Positions 1 to 9,801 of a stretch of 55,184 nt of DNA are shown here, one piece after another. The stretch's first letter is position 1, and each line of letters opens with the position of its first letter. Source of the stretch: Rubrivivax sp. Lineage in GTDB: Bacteria; Pseudomonadota; Gammaproteobacteria; Burkholderiales; Burkholderiaceae_C. The stretch is taken from assembly GCA_024641945.1 (NCBI GenBank), contig JAHECD010000019.1:1-55184 (forward strand). Direction: 5' to 3'. Made by a program: the position numbers and the translations under genes. The notes beneath the pieces were generated by a model that was not told the origin of the DNA, searched no databases, and saw only the letters and a program-made list of their open reading frames with translations.

Positions 1-207
1 CCCGAGGACTTCACGATGTCGGCCGAAGCGGACATCTATCCGCTGCAGGCACCCGAACTCGCCGACAGGATCGATGGCGCCATCGGTGAAGGCTCGCAGT
101 TTCACCAGACCTACGGCTACTACGCGCGGGGCGTGGGCCCCGAAACTGCCGTACTGCCGCGAGGCTGGATTGATTCGTACCTTCATGGGGACCCCCTGCG
201 ACGATAA
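1..207 (+). CDS. C-terminal part of an uncharacterised protein (possibly nucleotidyltransferase-like), 5' end outside window
   Basis: The reading frame is already open at base 1 and stops at a TAA at 205-207. An internal ATG at 16 gives only 63 residues, so the gene most likely starts upstream of the window. The visible residues resemble, from memory, the conserved core of small proteobacterial proteins annotated as DUF6036 nucleotidyltransferase-like (a stretch with GEGS, Q-T-x-G-Y-Y and a L-P-x-G-W motif). In those relatives I expect more residues after the L-P-x-G-W motif, but here a stop follows 12 residues later. The C-terminus may therefore be shortened. Function is not known to me. Confidence 0.45.
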   Translation, partial: PEDFTMSAEADIYPLQAPELADRIDGAIGEGSQFHQTYGYYARGVGPETAVLPRGWIDSYLHGDPLRR

Positions 208-361
208 GGCCCACGGTGCCGCCGACGCGGCCTGCCCGCGCCAGAAGAGCCCGTCCCCGCAAACGGTGCTCCGTCGTGGGCATCGACGGGCCCGCGCCGC
301 ATTTGACGACGCGCCGGTCCATGCGCCGCGCGCGTCTTGGGTTCCGGCTATGCTGCCGCCA

Positions 362-1284
<923 letters not shown>

Positions 1285-1288
<4 letters not shown>

Positions 1289-2046
1289 ATCTGCACGCCG
1301 TACGCGCGATCTACCGCTTCGAGATGGCACGCGCCTGGCGCACCGTGATGCAGAGCATCATCTCGCCGGTGATCTCCACCTCGCTGTATTTCATTGTCTT
1401 CGGCGCGGCGATCGGCTCGCGCATCCCCGAGATGGGCGGTGTGAGCTACGGCGCCTTCATCGTGCCTGGGCTCATGATGCTGTCGCTGCTGACGCAGAGC
1501 ATCTCGAACGCGTCGTTCGGCATCTACTTTCCCAAGTTCACCGGCACGATCTACGAGTTGCTGTCGGCGCCGGTGTCGGCGTTCGAGATCGTGCTGAGCT
1601 ACGTCGGTGCGGCGGCCACCAAGTCGATCATGCTCGGGCTCATCATCCTGGCCACGGCCTGGCTCTTCGTGCCGCTGCGCATCGAGCACCCGTTCTGGAT
1701 GGTGCTGTTCCTCGTGCTCACGGCGGTCACGTTCAGCCTGTTCGGATTCATCATCGGCATCTGGGCCGACGGCTTCGAGAAGCTTCAGATCGTGCCGCTC
1801 CTGATCATCACGCCGCTGACGTTCCTCGGCGGCAGTTTCTACTCGATCGAGATGCTGCCGCCGTTCTGGCAGAAGGTGGCGCTGCTGAACCCCGTGGTCT
1901 ACCTGGTGAGCGGCTTCCGCTGGAGTTTCTACGGCACGGCCGACGTCGGGCTCGGACTGAGCCTGGGCATGACGTTCGCCTTTCTCGCCGTGTCGATGGC
2001 CGTGGTGGTCTGGATCTTCCGCACCGGCTACCGGCTCAAGACCTGA
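1285..2046 (+). CDS. ABC-2 type transporter permease
   Basis: This is the membrane partner of the preceding ATPase, 253 residues starting at the ATG inside the ATGA overlap. It has the ABC2_membrane layout: an amphipathic N-terminal helix (residues ~1-20), then about six hydrophobic segments. The conserved ABC-2 region with a glycine-rich F-L-G-G-S-F-Y-S motif is followed by a L-N-P-V-V-Y-L stretch before the last helices. That motif is typical of the YadH/NodJ family of exporters. No periplasmic or outer-membrane partner gene is next to it. The next gene is on the opposite strand and convergent, so the operon probably ends here, although I see no clear intrinsic terminator. Confidence 0.92.
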
Positions 2047-2080
2047 CCGGGCAAGCGTGGCCCGCGTGGCCGCGCCGCCG

Positions 2081-4240
2081 TCAGAAGGTCGTCTCGGCCG
2101 ACACGCGCCACGCGCGCGGTGGCAGCGGGTAGAGGTACACGTGGCCGAACTCGTACGGCGACTCCTTCCAGGCCCGCCGGTCGGCCAGGTTGTCGATGCC
2201 GGCACGCCAGGTCACCTTGGCCGGGCCGAGTGACTGCTCCCAGCGTGCGCCCACGTCGATGCGCGCCCAGCCCGGAATGCGCACGCCGTTGTCGTCCGGC
2301 AGCACCATCCGGTCGCTCTCGGCCGTGACGCCGGCGCTCAGTTCCAGGCCGGGCACCGCCGCGACACGGTAGCCGCCCCGCAGCAAGAGCGTGGTCTTGG
2401 GCACGTTCACCGGGCGCAGCCCGTTCACGCCGGGCGTGCTCGACCCTTTGCGGGCCGCGTCGAGCCACATCGCGCTGGCGGTCCAGGACCACGGGCCGGT
2501 GCGGCCGGACAGACTGGCTTCCAGCCCGCGGTGGCGCGCGCTGCCGTCGATGACCCGGGTGCAAGTGGCATCGGCATCGCAGGTGCCGGCGTCCACGGCC
2601 TGCGGGCGGTCGATGTCGAAGTAGGCGAGGGCGGCTTCCACGCCCTCGCCGGCGTGTTTGATACCGGCCTCGAACTGGCGGCTCTTGAGGGCGGGCAGGG
2701 CCTGGCCGGCGTTGGTGTAACGCGCGCGGTTCGGTGCCACCTCGGACTCCATGCCCTGGCCCCAGCTGGCATACAGCAGTGTCTGCGGCGTGATCTGCTG
2801 CGCGAGCGCGAGCCACGGCGTCGTCAGGCTCTGCCGGTAGTGCGTGGCGCGCAGGCCGTCGTCCGCGGGGCTCGTGCGCTCGCTCGCGCGATCGAGCCGC
2901 GTGTGGCGCAGGCCGGCCCACAGGCTCCAGTCGCCCAGGCGCATGGCATCGTGCAGGCTCAGCTCCGTGCTGCGCTCGGTGCGGTTGGTATTGGCATCGG
3001 TGAAGCCGGCCGACGGCGCTACGTCGACGGTGCCGTCGATGTTGCCGAGCGGCGGGCCGGCCAGGTCGAAGACCTGGTCCTGGAAGCGGCCCGTGTAGCG
3101 GCTGCTCAGCACGCCGGCCTGCAGGCGGTGTTCGACGGCGCCGGTGACCACGCGGCCCGCGACCGACAGGTCCAGCGCGTCGGTGTTGCGGCGCTCGTTG
3201 TCGCTGATGTATTCCCAGTACGAGAACGTGCCGTCGGGCGCGTAGCGGTCGCACCACAGCGGGCATTCGTAGTCCGCGTTGAAGACGCCGTACGGGAAGG
3301 CGGTGCGGTCGTCGCTCTGCAGCCGTTGCGCCATGGCATGTGCCGTGAAGCGCCAGTCGTTCGACAACTGCTGCTGCCATCGCAAGGAGATGGTGTTGCC
3401 GTCCATCTCGACCGGCTGGCGCCACGGCTGGCGGTTCAGGTTGATGCGCGGGTCGATGCGGCGGGCGTCGGGCACGGTGTCGCCGAGCATGCTGAATCCG
3501 GCGACGCTGGGCTGGCGCTGGCGGCTCGATTCGAACTCGGCTTCGAGCAGCGACTCGGGGCTCACGCGCCAGTCGCCGGCCAGCGCGACCATCGAGCGGT
3601 GGCCCGCGGTGTCGCGCACCTGCGGGTCCAGGTGTTCGTACGCCGCGTTCAGGCGCAGGCCGAACGTGCCGTCGGGACCGAACCGGTCACCCAGGTCGAT
3701 GGCGCCGAGCACCGAGCCGCCTTCGCGCATGGCCAGCGTGGCGCTTCGCACGCTGCGGTCGGGGCGCTTGACGACGAGGTTGACGAGCCCGCCGGGCGCG
3801 CTCGTGCCGGCCTGGATGCCGCTGGCGCCCTTGAGCAGTTCGAGCCGCTCCTTGTTGTCGAGCGCGATCGCGGTTTCCGCGTTGATCGGCAGGCCGTCGC
3901 GGCGGTAGTTGGCGCGGTTGTCGAGCGCGTAGCCACGCACCGACAACTGGCTCCAGTAGCCTTCGGCGTTGTAGGCGTCGCCCACGCTGGCGTCGACGCG
4001 GGTCAGGCCACCGATCGACAGCACGCCGGCATCGGCGAGGCGGCCCGCGTCGAAGGCGGCGCCGCTCAGCGGCGAGCGCGCCAACGGCGCGTCGCCGAAG
4101 CCGGTGATCGACGGGCCCGCGATGCCGCGGCCGGTGATGGTGACGGTCTGTGTGGCTTGGGCCAGGGCCCCGCCGGACAGGGCCAAGGACGCCGCGGCGG
4201 CGAGCGGCGCGGTGCGGAAGATCGATCGGAACGGTGCCAT
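2081..4240 (-). CDS. TonB-dependent outer membrane receptor under TPP riboswitch control
   Basis: The protein is a ligand-gated outer-membrane beta-barrel of about 719 residues, using the ATG at 4240 preceded by an AAAGG ribosome site. Residues 1-27 are a Sec signal peptide ending A-L-A before Q-A-T-Q, followed by a TonB-box-like V-T-I-T stretch, a plug domain (~40-150) and the barrel. It ends in phenylalanine, the BAM recognition residue of barrels. Two short cysteine pairs (C-P-L-W-C near residue 310 and C-D-A-D-A-T-C near 560) probably form loop disulfides. The family usually carries siderophores or B12, but the riboswitch directly upstream binds thiamine pyrophosphate in all known cases, so thiamine or a precursor is the better guess. 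The matching inner-membrane transporter is not in the window. Confidence 0.92.
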   Translation of the reverse strand: MAPFRSIFRTAPLAAAASLALSGGALAQATQTVTITGRGIAGPSITGFGDAPLARSPLSGAAFDAGRLADAGVLSIGGLTRVDASVGDAYNAEGYWSQLSVRGYALDNRANYRRDGLPINAETAIALDNKERLELLKGASGIQAGTSAPGGLVNLVVKRPDRSVRSATLAMREGGSVLGAIDLGDRFGPDGTFGLRLNAAYEHLDPQVRDTAGHRSMVALAGDWRVSPESLLEAEFESSRQRQPSVAGFSMLGDTVPDARRIDPRINLNRQPWRQPVEMDGNTISLRWQQQLSNDWRFTAHAMAQRLQSDDRTAFPYGVFNADYECPLWCDRYAPDGTFSYWEYISDNERRNTDALDLSVAGRVVTGAVEHRLQAGVLSSRYTGRFQDQVFDLAGPPLGNIDGTVDVAPSAGFTDANTNRTERSTELSLHDAMRLGDWSLWAGLRHTRLDRASERTSPADDGLRATHYRQSLTTPWLALAQQITPQTLLYASWGQGMESEVAPNRARYTNAGQALPALKSRQFEAGIKHAGEGVEAALAYFDIDRPQAVDAGTCDADATCTRVIDGSARHRGLEASLSGRTGPWSWTASAMWLDAARKGSSTPGVNGLRPVNVPKTTLLLRGGYRVAAVPGLELSAGVTAESDRMVLPDDNGVRIPGWARIDVGARWEQSLGPAKVTWRAGIDNLADRRAWKESPYEFGHVYLYPLPPRAWRVSAETTF

Positions 4241-4313
4241 CGTGAGCCTTTGCAGCAGATGGCAGGTCGGCGGGTCTGGATGCACGCCTGGGCCTGGGGA
4301 CCGGCGGTGCTGA

Positions 4314-4400
4314 GACTGCTTCCCTGCGCGAGGATTACCTCAATCAGGTTCAAAGGGACTTTCTCAGTCGGCGCCGCTTGCGCAGTGCCAACACCCCTAG
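4314..4400 (-). promoter_or_regulatory. TPP (thiamine pyrophosphate, THI-box) riboswitch
   Basis: Read on the minus strand, the leader has the conserved TPP aptamer blocks in order: GGGGTG (4397-4392), CTGAGA (4367-4362), CCCTTTGAACCTGAT (around 4357-4343) and GCGCAGGGAAGC (4329-4318). These match the pyrimidine-sensing and pyrophosphate-sensing helices of the class. The aptamer ends about 74 bases before the receptor ATG at 4240. I see no T-tract terminator in that gap, so control of translation initiation is more likely than attenuation. High TPP should switch the receptor off. Confidence 0.93.
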
Positions 4401-4423
4401 CGAAGAGCCCACATTATGGCCAA

Positions 4424-4448
4424 GAAAAAAGCCCGCCGGAAGGCGGGC
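4424..4448 (-). terminator. Rho-independent terminator after the ferredoxin reductase gene
   Basis: On the minus strand a GCCCGCC stem, a TTCC loop and a GGCGGGC stem are followed by TTTTTT. It lies about 25 bases past the stop of the ferredoxin-NADP reductase gene and ends the sulfur/ferredoxin transcript just before the TPP riboswitch of the next gene. Confidence 0.9.
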
Positions 4449-4472
4449 TCGGGCGGGCCGTGCGAAACGCGT

Positions 4473-5573
4473 TCAATCGAAGACCGGTGTCTCCACGCCC
4501 AGCACCTTGTGCAGCTTCGGGCTCGTCGTCGTGTACTGCAACAGCACGCGCTTCTCGGGAAAGATGTACGGCGCGGCACCGAAGGCGGCCAGCGCGGCCT
4601 CGTGGAAGCCCGACAGGATGAGCTTCTTCTTGCCCGGGTAGGTGTTGATGTCGCCGACCGCAAAGATCCCCGGCGTGCTGCTCTGGAATTTTTCGGTGTC
4701 CACCGTGATCTGCTTGCGGTCGATGTCCAGCCCCCATTCGGCGATCGGGCCGAGCTTGGGGCTCAGGCCGAAAAAGACCAGCAGCATATCCAGCGGCACC
4801 ACGCGCGTGACGCCGTCGCCGCCCGTGACCTTGATTTGCGCGAGACGCCCGCCGGACTCCTCGATGCCGGTCACCTGCCCGACCATGAACTGCATCTCGA
4901 AGGCGTCGCACAGCTCGCGCATGCGCGCCACGCTGGCCGGCGCCGCGCGGAAGCCGTCGCGGCGGTGGATCATGATCACGCTCTCGGCCTTGTGCGGGCC
5001 GTCCTGCACGAAGTTGAGCGCCCAGTCGAGTGCACTGTCGCCGCCGCCGACGATGACGAGATTCTTGCCCCCGAACTGCTCGGGATTGCGAACGCGGTAA
5101 TGCAGCTGGGTGCCGTCGTACTTCTCGATGCCGTCGACCTTGAGCGTGCGCGGCTGGAACGAGCCCACGCCACCCGCAATGAAGATCGTCTTGCTCAGGA
5201 ACCGTGTGCCCTTGGCGGTCTCGACATAGAAGCGCTTGTCCTCCTGCTGACGCACCACCGTGACTTCCTGGCCGAAGTGGAACGTGGCACCGAACGGCTC
5301 GATCTGCTTGAGCAGGTTGTCGGTGAGTTCCTTTCCGGTACACACCGGCACCGCCGGGATGTCGTAGATCGGCTTGTCAGGGTACAGCTCGATGCACTGG
5401 CCGCCCGGGTAGGCGAGCGAGTCGATCACATGCGCCTTGATCTCGAGCAGGCCGAGTTCGAAGACCTGGAAAAGGCCGACCGGGCCCGCACCGACGATGA
5501 CGGCATCGGTCTCGATCGGGCCGTCGTGGCTGCGGGCCGTCTCCGGCACCTGGGCGTTGGGCGTGGGTTCCAT
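4473..5573 (-). CDS. Ferredoxin-NADP(+) reductase, thioredoxin-reductase-like type
   Basis: This 366-residue cytoplasmic flavoenzyme passes electrons between NADPH and ferredoxin. The FAD-binding motif GAGPVGLF is near residue 28. The [11 protein letters not shown] stretch is typical of the YumC/TrxR-like ferredoxin reductases. The NADPH-binding motif [10 protein letters not shown] is near 170, and a second FAD contact (G-D-I-N-T-Y-P) is near 310. The redox-active C-x-x-C of true thioredoxin reductases is absent, which supports the ferredoxin reductase call. It starts 10 bases after the fdxA stop, so the two form a pair. An intrinsic terminator follows. Confidence 0.93.
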   Translation of the reverse strand: MEPTPNAQVPETARSHDGPIETDAVIVGAGPVGLFQVFELGLLEIKAHVIDSLAYPGGQCIELYPDKPIYDIPAVPVCTGKELTDNLLKQIEPFGATFHFGQEVTVVRQQEDKRFYVETAKGTRFLSKTIFIAGGVGSFQPRTLKVDGIEKYDGTQLHYRVRNPEQFGGKNLVIVGGGDSALDWALNFVQDGPHKAESVIMIHRRDGFRAAPASVARMRELCDAFEMQFMVGQVTGIEESGGRLAQIKVTGGDGVTRVVPLDMLLVFFGLSPKLGPIAEWGLDIDRKQITVDTEKFQSSTPGIFAVGDINTYPGKKKLILSGFHEAALAAFGAAPYIFPEKRVLLQYTTTSPKLHKVLGVETPVFD

Positions 5574-5583
5574 CGTTCGGGTT

Positions 5584-5907
5584 TCAGCGCTTCAGCTCGG
5601 CGAGCTTGTCCTTCACGTCTTTCCATTCGTCGGCGTCGGGCAGGCCGCCCTTGCTGCGCGTGATGCTGGGCCACTTGCGCGACAGCTCGGCGTTCAGCGC
5701 GATGAACTGCTGCTGGTCGCCCGGCACGTCCTCCTCGGGCACGATCGCATTCACCGGGCACTCCGGGATGCACACCGCGCAGTCGATGCACTCGTCCGGA
5801 TCGATCGTGAGAAAGTTCGGCCCCTCGCGGAAACAGTCGACGGGGCAGACATCCACGCAGTCGGTGTACTTGCAGCGGATGCACGATTCGAGGACGACGT
5901 GGGTCAT
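5584..5907 (-). CDS. fdxA: 7Fe ferredoxin FdxA
   Basis: This is a 107-residue soluble electron carrier with one [3Fe-4S] and one [4Fe-4S] cluster. Cysteines at about residues 9, 17, 21 and 25 and the second group ([12 protein letters not shown]) follow the proteobacterial FdxA pattern. The acidic, helical C-terminal extension of about 45 residues is also characteristic of FdxA. It is directly upstream of the ferredoxin-NADP reductase gene and 85 bases downstream of cobA on the same strand. The pair may feed electrons to the sulfite reductase encoded in this block, which lacks a CysJ flavoprotein; that link is inference from position. Confidence 0.95.
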   Translation of the reverse strand: MTHVVLESCIRCKYTDCVDVCPVDCFREGPNFLTIDPDECIDCAVCIPECPVNAIVPEEDVPGDQQQFIALNAELSRKWPSITRSKGGLPDADEWKDVKDKLAELKR

Positions 5908-5991
5908 GGCAGACGTCTTGGAGTTGGGGTGGTCGGCGAGGCGCAGGCGGCGCGCCGCGGGAGCGCGCGCCGGTGCAGAGAACGGCAGATT

Positions 5992-6816
5992 TTACGGTGC
6001 CGCGGCGGCACCCGACCTGACGCCGATCAGGGCCATCGGGCCGGCAGGTCGAGCCGGCACCTTGCCGGGCTCTAGCGCCGGCACCATCCCTGGCATCAGC
6101 CCTGGCAATTGCGCCGGCACAGGCACCGGACCCGCGCCGACCCCGACGGTCACGACCGTCGGCCGGCCCGCGTGCAGCAACGCCGCCTCGGCGAGTGTGT
6201 CGGCGCGATGGTCGCTGGCCAGCTGGTCGGGCCAGCCGGCGCGCGAGACCACGCTCACGGGTGTATCGGCTGGCCAGCCGGCGGCGTGCAATTGCCGCGA
6301 CAGTGCGGCCAGCTGGCGCCCTGCCATGTAGAACACCTCGGTGTCCGCGCTGCGGCCACCACGCAACTCCCCGCTGCGGGTCATGGCGGTGGTCAGGCTG
6401 ACGCTGCGTCCACGTCCACGGCGCGTGAGCGGGCGGGCGGTGGCGGCCGCGGCGGCCAGGGCGGCCGTCACACCGGGGACCACCTCGCACTCGATACCCG
6501 CCAGCGCCAACGCCGCGAGTTCTTCTTCGAGCCGCCCGAAGATGCTCGGGTCACCGCCCTTGAGGCGCACGACGCAGCCGTGCCCACGGGCCTGCTGCAC
6601 CAGCAGCGCGTTGATCTTCGTCTGGCCAGTGGCGTGGCAGAAACCGCGCTTGCCGACATCGATCCAGCGCGCGCGCGGGGCGAAATCGCGCAGTGCGGGG
6701 TCGGTCAGCGCGTCGAACAGCACCACCTCGGCGTGGCCGAGCGCACGTGCACCGCGGACGGTGATCAGGTCGGCCGCGCCGGGGCCGGCGCCGATGAACC
6801 AGACCTTGCCACTCAC
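5992..6816 (-). CDS. cobA: Uroporphyrinogen-III C-methyltransferase (SUMT)
   Basis: The enzyme makes precorrin-2 from uroporphyrinogen III with two S-adenosylmethionines, the first step to siroheme, the cofactor of the CysI sulfite reductase encoded upstream. It begins at a GTG (6816) overlapping the cysN TGA (GTGA) and has 274 residues. The tetrapyrrole methylase motifs are present: V-W-F-I-G-A-G-P-G-A-A-D-L at the N-terminus, V-R-L-K-G-G-D-P-x-I-F-G-R near residue 85 and V-V-P-G-V-T-A near 112. The last ~35 residues are a degenerate run of Met/Val-Pro-Ala/Gly units and are unlike the compact end of standard SUMTs. No CysG oxidase/ferrochelatase domain is fused, so that activity must be encoded elsewhere. 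Confidence 0.93.
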   Translation of the reverse strand: MSGKVWFIGAGPGAADLITVRGARALGHAEVVLFDALTDPALRDFAPRARWIDVGKRGFCHATGQTKINALLVQQARGHGCVVRLKGGDPSIFGRLEEELAALALAGIECEVVPGVTAALAAAAATARPLTRRGRGRSVSLTTAMTRSGELRGGRSADTEVFYMAGRQLAALSRQLHAAGWPADTPVSVVSRAGWPDQLASDHRADTLAEAALLHAGRPTVVTVGVGAGPVPVPAQLPGLMPGMVPALEPGKVPARPAGPMALIGVRSGAAAAP

Positions 6817-8114
6817 GAGGTTGTCCCCTGTACCAGCAGCGCGCCGCTCGTGCGGTGGCTTGCCGGGTCGACGACGATCAGCGCGCCGCCGACGCGGTGT
6901 GTCGCATACGGCTGCAGCGGCAACGGCTGCTGCAGCTCGACGACGACCTCGCCAATCTCGTTGACGCCGAGTTCGTGCGCGTCGGTCGGCGCCAGCGTCT
7001 GAATGTCGAGGCGATGCACGACCTCGACGATGCGCGCCTGGGCCCAGCGCTGCGCGTGGCGCACGAGGTACTTGCGGCCGACGCGGGCCGGCTCGGTATC
7101 GAGCCACGCCAGCGTGGCGCTGAAGCGCGCTGACGGCTGCACGGCGCCGGGCGCGGTGATCCAGTCGCCGCGCGAGATGTCGAGCGGGCGGTCGAGCACC
7201 AGCCCGGCCGATTCGCCCACGTCGGCCGCGCCGACGTCGCTGCCGGCGCGTCGCACGGCTTGCACCCGCGCCCGTTCACCGCTCGGAAAGACCTGCACCT
7301 CGTCACCGATGGCCACGCGGCCGCTCGCCAGCCGGCCCCAGAAGACGCGCTCGGGGTTGGCGCCGTCGTCGCCGTCGACACGGGCCACGTATTGCACCGG
7401 CTGCGCCATCGGCGCGTCGCCATCGTCGTCGGCCGACGGCAGGTGTTCCAGCAACTGCAGCAGGCTCGGGCCGCGGTACCACGGCACGTCGAGCGGCGTG
7501 GTGACGTTGTCGCCGCGCAGCGCACTCACTGGCACGATGCCCGCTGGCACGATGCCGGCATCGTGAGCAAACGCCTGCAGCGCTGCGCGCACGGCGCTGA
7601 AGGCGGCTTGCGGGTCGTCCACCGCGTCGAGCTTGTTGACGGCGAAGACGATGCTCGGCACACGCAGGCGGTGGGCCAGCAGCGCATGCCGGCGCGTCTG
7701 CGCGAGCAGCGGCACGCCGGCAGCGCGCCAGTCGATCTTGGTGATGTCCACCAGCACCACCGCGGCGTCGCTGCCGGCGGCGGCGGTGACCATGTTGCGC
7801 GTGTACTGCTCGTGGCCCGGCGCGTCGGCGATGATGAACTTGCGCCGCGGCGTCGCGAAGTAGCGGAACGCAACGTCGATCGTGATGCCCTGTTCGCGTT
7901 CGGCCTCCAGGCCGTCGGTGAGCAGCGAAAGGTCGATGTCCGCGCCGGCCGCCTTGTGTTCGAGGTGCGCCATCTGGTCGGCCAGGATCGCGCGGCTGTC
8001 GAACAGCAGGCGCCCGATGAGCGTGCTCTTGCCGTCGTCCACGCTGCCCGCAGTGAGGAAGCGCAGGGCCTTTTGCGGCCGCGCCTCGAGATGCGGCTTC
8101 AATACGGCGTTCAT
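6813..8114 (-). CDS. cysN: Sulfate adenylyltransferase subunit 1 (GTPase)
   Basis: This is the regulatory GTPase of ATP sulfurylase, which uses GTP hydrolysis to drive APS formation by CysD. It has 433 residues, starting at the ATG at 8114 that overlaps the cysD stop by one base. The P-loop is A-G-S-V-D-D-G-K-S-T (near residue 24), switch II is D-A-P-G-H-E-Q-Y (near 100) and the guanine motif is N-K-L-D (near 160); beta-barrel domains follow. The protein ends without the C-terminal APS kinase (CysC) domain found in CysNC fusions. This fits the pathway here, in which CysH reduces APS directly so PAPS is not needed. Confidence 0.95.
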   Translation of the reverse strand: MNAVLKPHLEARPQKALRFLTAGSVDDGKSTLIGRLLFDSRAILADQMAHLEHKAAGADIDLSLLTDGLEAEREQGITIDVAFRYFATPRRKFIIADAPGHEQYTRNMVTAAAGSDAAVVLVDITKIDWRAAGVPLLAQTRRHALLAHRLRVPSIVFAVNKLDAVDDPQAAFSAVRAALQAFAHDAGIVPAGIVPVSALRGDNVTTPLDVPWYRGPSLLQLLEHLPSADDDGDAPMAQPVQYVARVDGDDGANPERVFWGRLASGRVAIGDEVQVFPSGERARVQAVRRAGSDVGAADVGESAGLVLDRPLDISRGDWITAPGAVQPSARFSATLAWLDTEPARVGRKYLVRHAQRWAQARIVEVVHRLDIQTLAPTDAHELGVNEIGEVVVELQQPLPLQPYATHRVGGALIVVDPASHRTSGALLVQGTTS

Positions 8115-9073
8115 CAGAAATAGCCCTCTTTCTTGCGGCGCTCCATGGCGCTGTCGGATGCGCGGTCGTCCATGCGGGTGGCGCCGCGCTCGCTGACGGT
8201 GACGGTCAGGGTCTCGGCCACCACGTCGACCGCGTTCGCGGCCGGGCTTTCGACCGGGCAGGTGCACGTCATGTCGCCGACGGTGCGAAAGCGCACCAGC
8301 GCGTTCTCGACCTGCTCGCCGGGCTGCACCGGCGTCACCGGCGTCACCGGCACGAGCAGCCCCTTGCGCCGCACGACCTCGCGCCGGTGCGCGTAGTACA
8401 TCGGCGGCAGCGGGATGTTCTCGCGCGCGATGTAGAGCCACACGTCGAGCTCGGTCCAGTTGCTGATCGGGAAGGCGCGGAAATGCTCGCCCGGGCGGAT
8501 GCGCGTGTTGAAGAGCGTCCACAACTCGGGCCGCTGCTCCTTGGGCTGCCACTGGCCGAAGCTGTCGCGGTGGCTGAAGATGCGTTCCTTGGCACGCGCC
8601 TTCTCCTCGTCGCGCCGCGCGCCGCCAATCAGGCAGTCGTAGCGGTGCTCCTCGATCGCCTCGAGCAGCGCCACGGTCTGGTGGCCGTTGCGCGATTCCA
8701 GCTCGTGCGAGAGCCGCACCGTGCCGCGAGCGATGGAATCCTCCACGTGCCCGACCACCAGGCGCTCGCCCATCTCCGCGACACGCCGGTCGCGGAACTC
8801 GATGACCTCGGGGAAGTTGTGGCCGGTATCCACGTGCAGCAGCGGGAAGGGCAGGCGGCCCTTGAAGTCGTTGCCGTGCACGCGGGTCTTGAAGGCCTTC
8901 TCGGCCAGGCGCAGCACGACGCAGGAATCCTTGCCACCCGAAAACAGCAGCGCGGGCCGCTCGAACGAGGCCGCGACCTCGCGCAGGATGAAGATCGCCT
9001 CTTCTTCCAGCCCGTCGAGATGCCCGTGGTCGATCTCGGGCAGGAATTCGTTCAGACTCTGCGGCGCGTTCAT
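8114..9073 (-). CDS. cysD: Sulfate adenylyltransferase subunit 2
   Basis: This is the catalytic subunit of ATP sulfurylase, making adenosine 5'-phosphosulfate from ATP and sulfate. It has 319 residues from the ATG at 9073, which overlaps the cysH stop by four bases. The PP-loop pyrophosphatase motif F-S-G-G-K-D-S is near residue 43. The H-V-D-T-G-H-N-F-P-E block near 80 and the R-R-D-E-E-K-A-R-A-K-E-R block near 160 are CysD hallmarks. It is the normal partner of the CysN subunit encoded immediately downstream. Confidence 0.96.
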   Translation of the reverse strand: MNAPQSLNEFLPEIDHGHLDGLEEEAIFILREVAASFERPALLFSGGKDSCVVLRLAEKAFKTRVHGNDFKGRLPFPLLHVDTGHNFPEVIEFRDRRVAEMGERLVVGHVEDSIARGTVRLSHELESRNGHQTVALLEAIEEHRYDCLIGGARRDEEKARAKERIFSHRDSFGQWQPKEQRPELWTLFNTRIRPGEHFRAFPISNWTELDVWLYIARENIPLPPMYYAHRREVVRRKGLLVPVTPVTPVQPGEQVENALVRFRTVGDMTCTCPVESPAANAVDVVAETLTVTVSERGATRMDDRASDSAMERRKKEGYF

Positions 9074-9801
9074 GCGGCCACTCCTCGTGGGTTGTTCACG
9101 TGCAGGCCGCACTCCTTCGCCTGGTCGTCCTCCCACCACCAGCGGCCGGCGCGGAACGGCTCGCCGAGCGAGATCGCGCGGGTGCACGGCGCGCAGCCGA
9201 TGCTGGGATAGAAGTCGTCGTGCAGCGTGTTGTAGGGCACGTCGTTGACCTTGATGTAGTGCCACACGTCGGCCCACGACCAGTCGGCCAGCGGGTTGAG
9301 CTTGATGCGACCGTCGGCCTCGGTCTCGCTGAACGGGACGACCGCCCGTCCGTCGCTTTGTTCGCGGCGCAGGCCGGTGATCCAGGCGCGGCGGCCCGCC
9401 AGCAGGCGCTTCAGTGGCTCGAGCTTGCGCACGCCGCAGCAGGCCTTGCGCAGTTCGACGCTGCGGTACATCGCGTCGTCGCCGTGTTCGCGCACGAAGT
9501 GGATGACGTTCTGCGCCACCGGCAGGAAACGCTCGACCTGCAGGCCGTAGCGCTGTTCGATCGCCGGGATCAACGCCAGTGTGTGCAGGTGCAGCGCGCC
9601 GGTATCGAGCGTGGCCACGGCGATCGGCAGGCGGTGGCGGGCAATGATGTCGGTGACGACCATGTCCTCGGCGCCGAGGCTCGTGGCCTGGACGATGGCG
9701 CCCGCGTGCTCGGTCGCAGCCGATTGCAGCTGCGCCACGGCGTGCGCCACCCGTCCGTCGAAGCCGTCGCGCAGGCGCGCATGAAGTTCAATGGCCGACA
9801 T
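9070..9801 (-). CDS. cysH: Adenylyl-sulfate (APS) reductase
   Basis: This cytoplasmic reductase turns APS into sulfite and AMP using thioredoxin or glutaredoxin. It has 243 residues with a start overlapping the DUF934 gene by 14 bases. The cysteine pair C-C-G-V-R-K (near residue 125) and C-A-P-C-T-R (near 210) ligate the [4Fe-4S] cluster that marks the APS-using, assimilatory type; enterobacterial PAPS reductases lack these cysteines. The catalytic C-terminal motif E-C-G-L-H is present near residue 233. The absence of a CysC kinase in the operon agrees with APS as substrate. Confidence 0.95.
   Translation of the reverse strand: MSAIELHARLRDGFDGRVAHAVAQLQSAATEHAGAIVQATSLGAEDMVVTDIIARHRLPIAVATLDTGALHLHTLALIPAIEQRYGLQVERFLPVAQNVIHFVREHGDDAMYRSVELRKACCGVRKLEPLKRLLAGRRAWITGLRREQSDGRAVVPFSETEADGRIKLNPLADWSWADVWHYIKVNDVPYNTLHDDFYPSIGCAPCTRAISLGEPFRAGRWWWEDDQAKECGLHVNNPRGVAA

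Noticed and set aside
2531..4621. Long plus-strand open frame (696 codons) across the TonB receptor
   Set aside because: It is antisense to a receptor with clear signal peptide, plug and barrel features. Its translation is low-complexity Arg/Ala/Val-rich, as expected for high-GC shadow frames.
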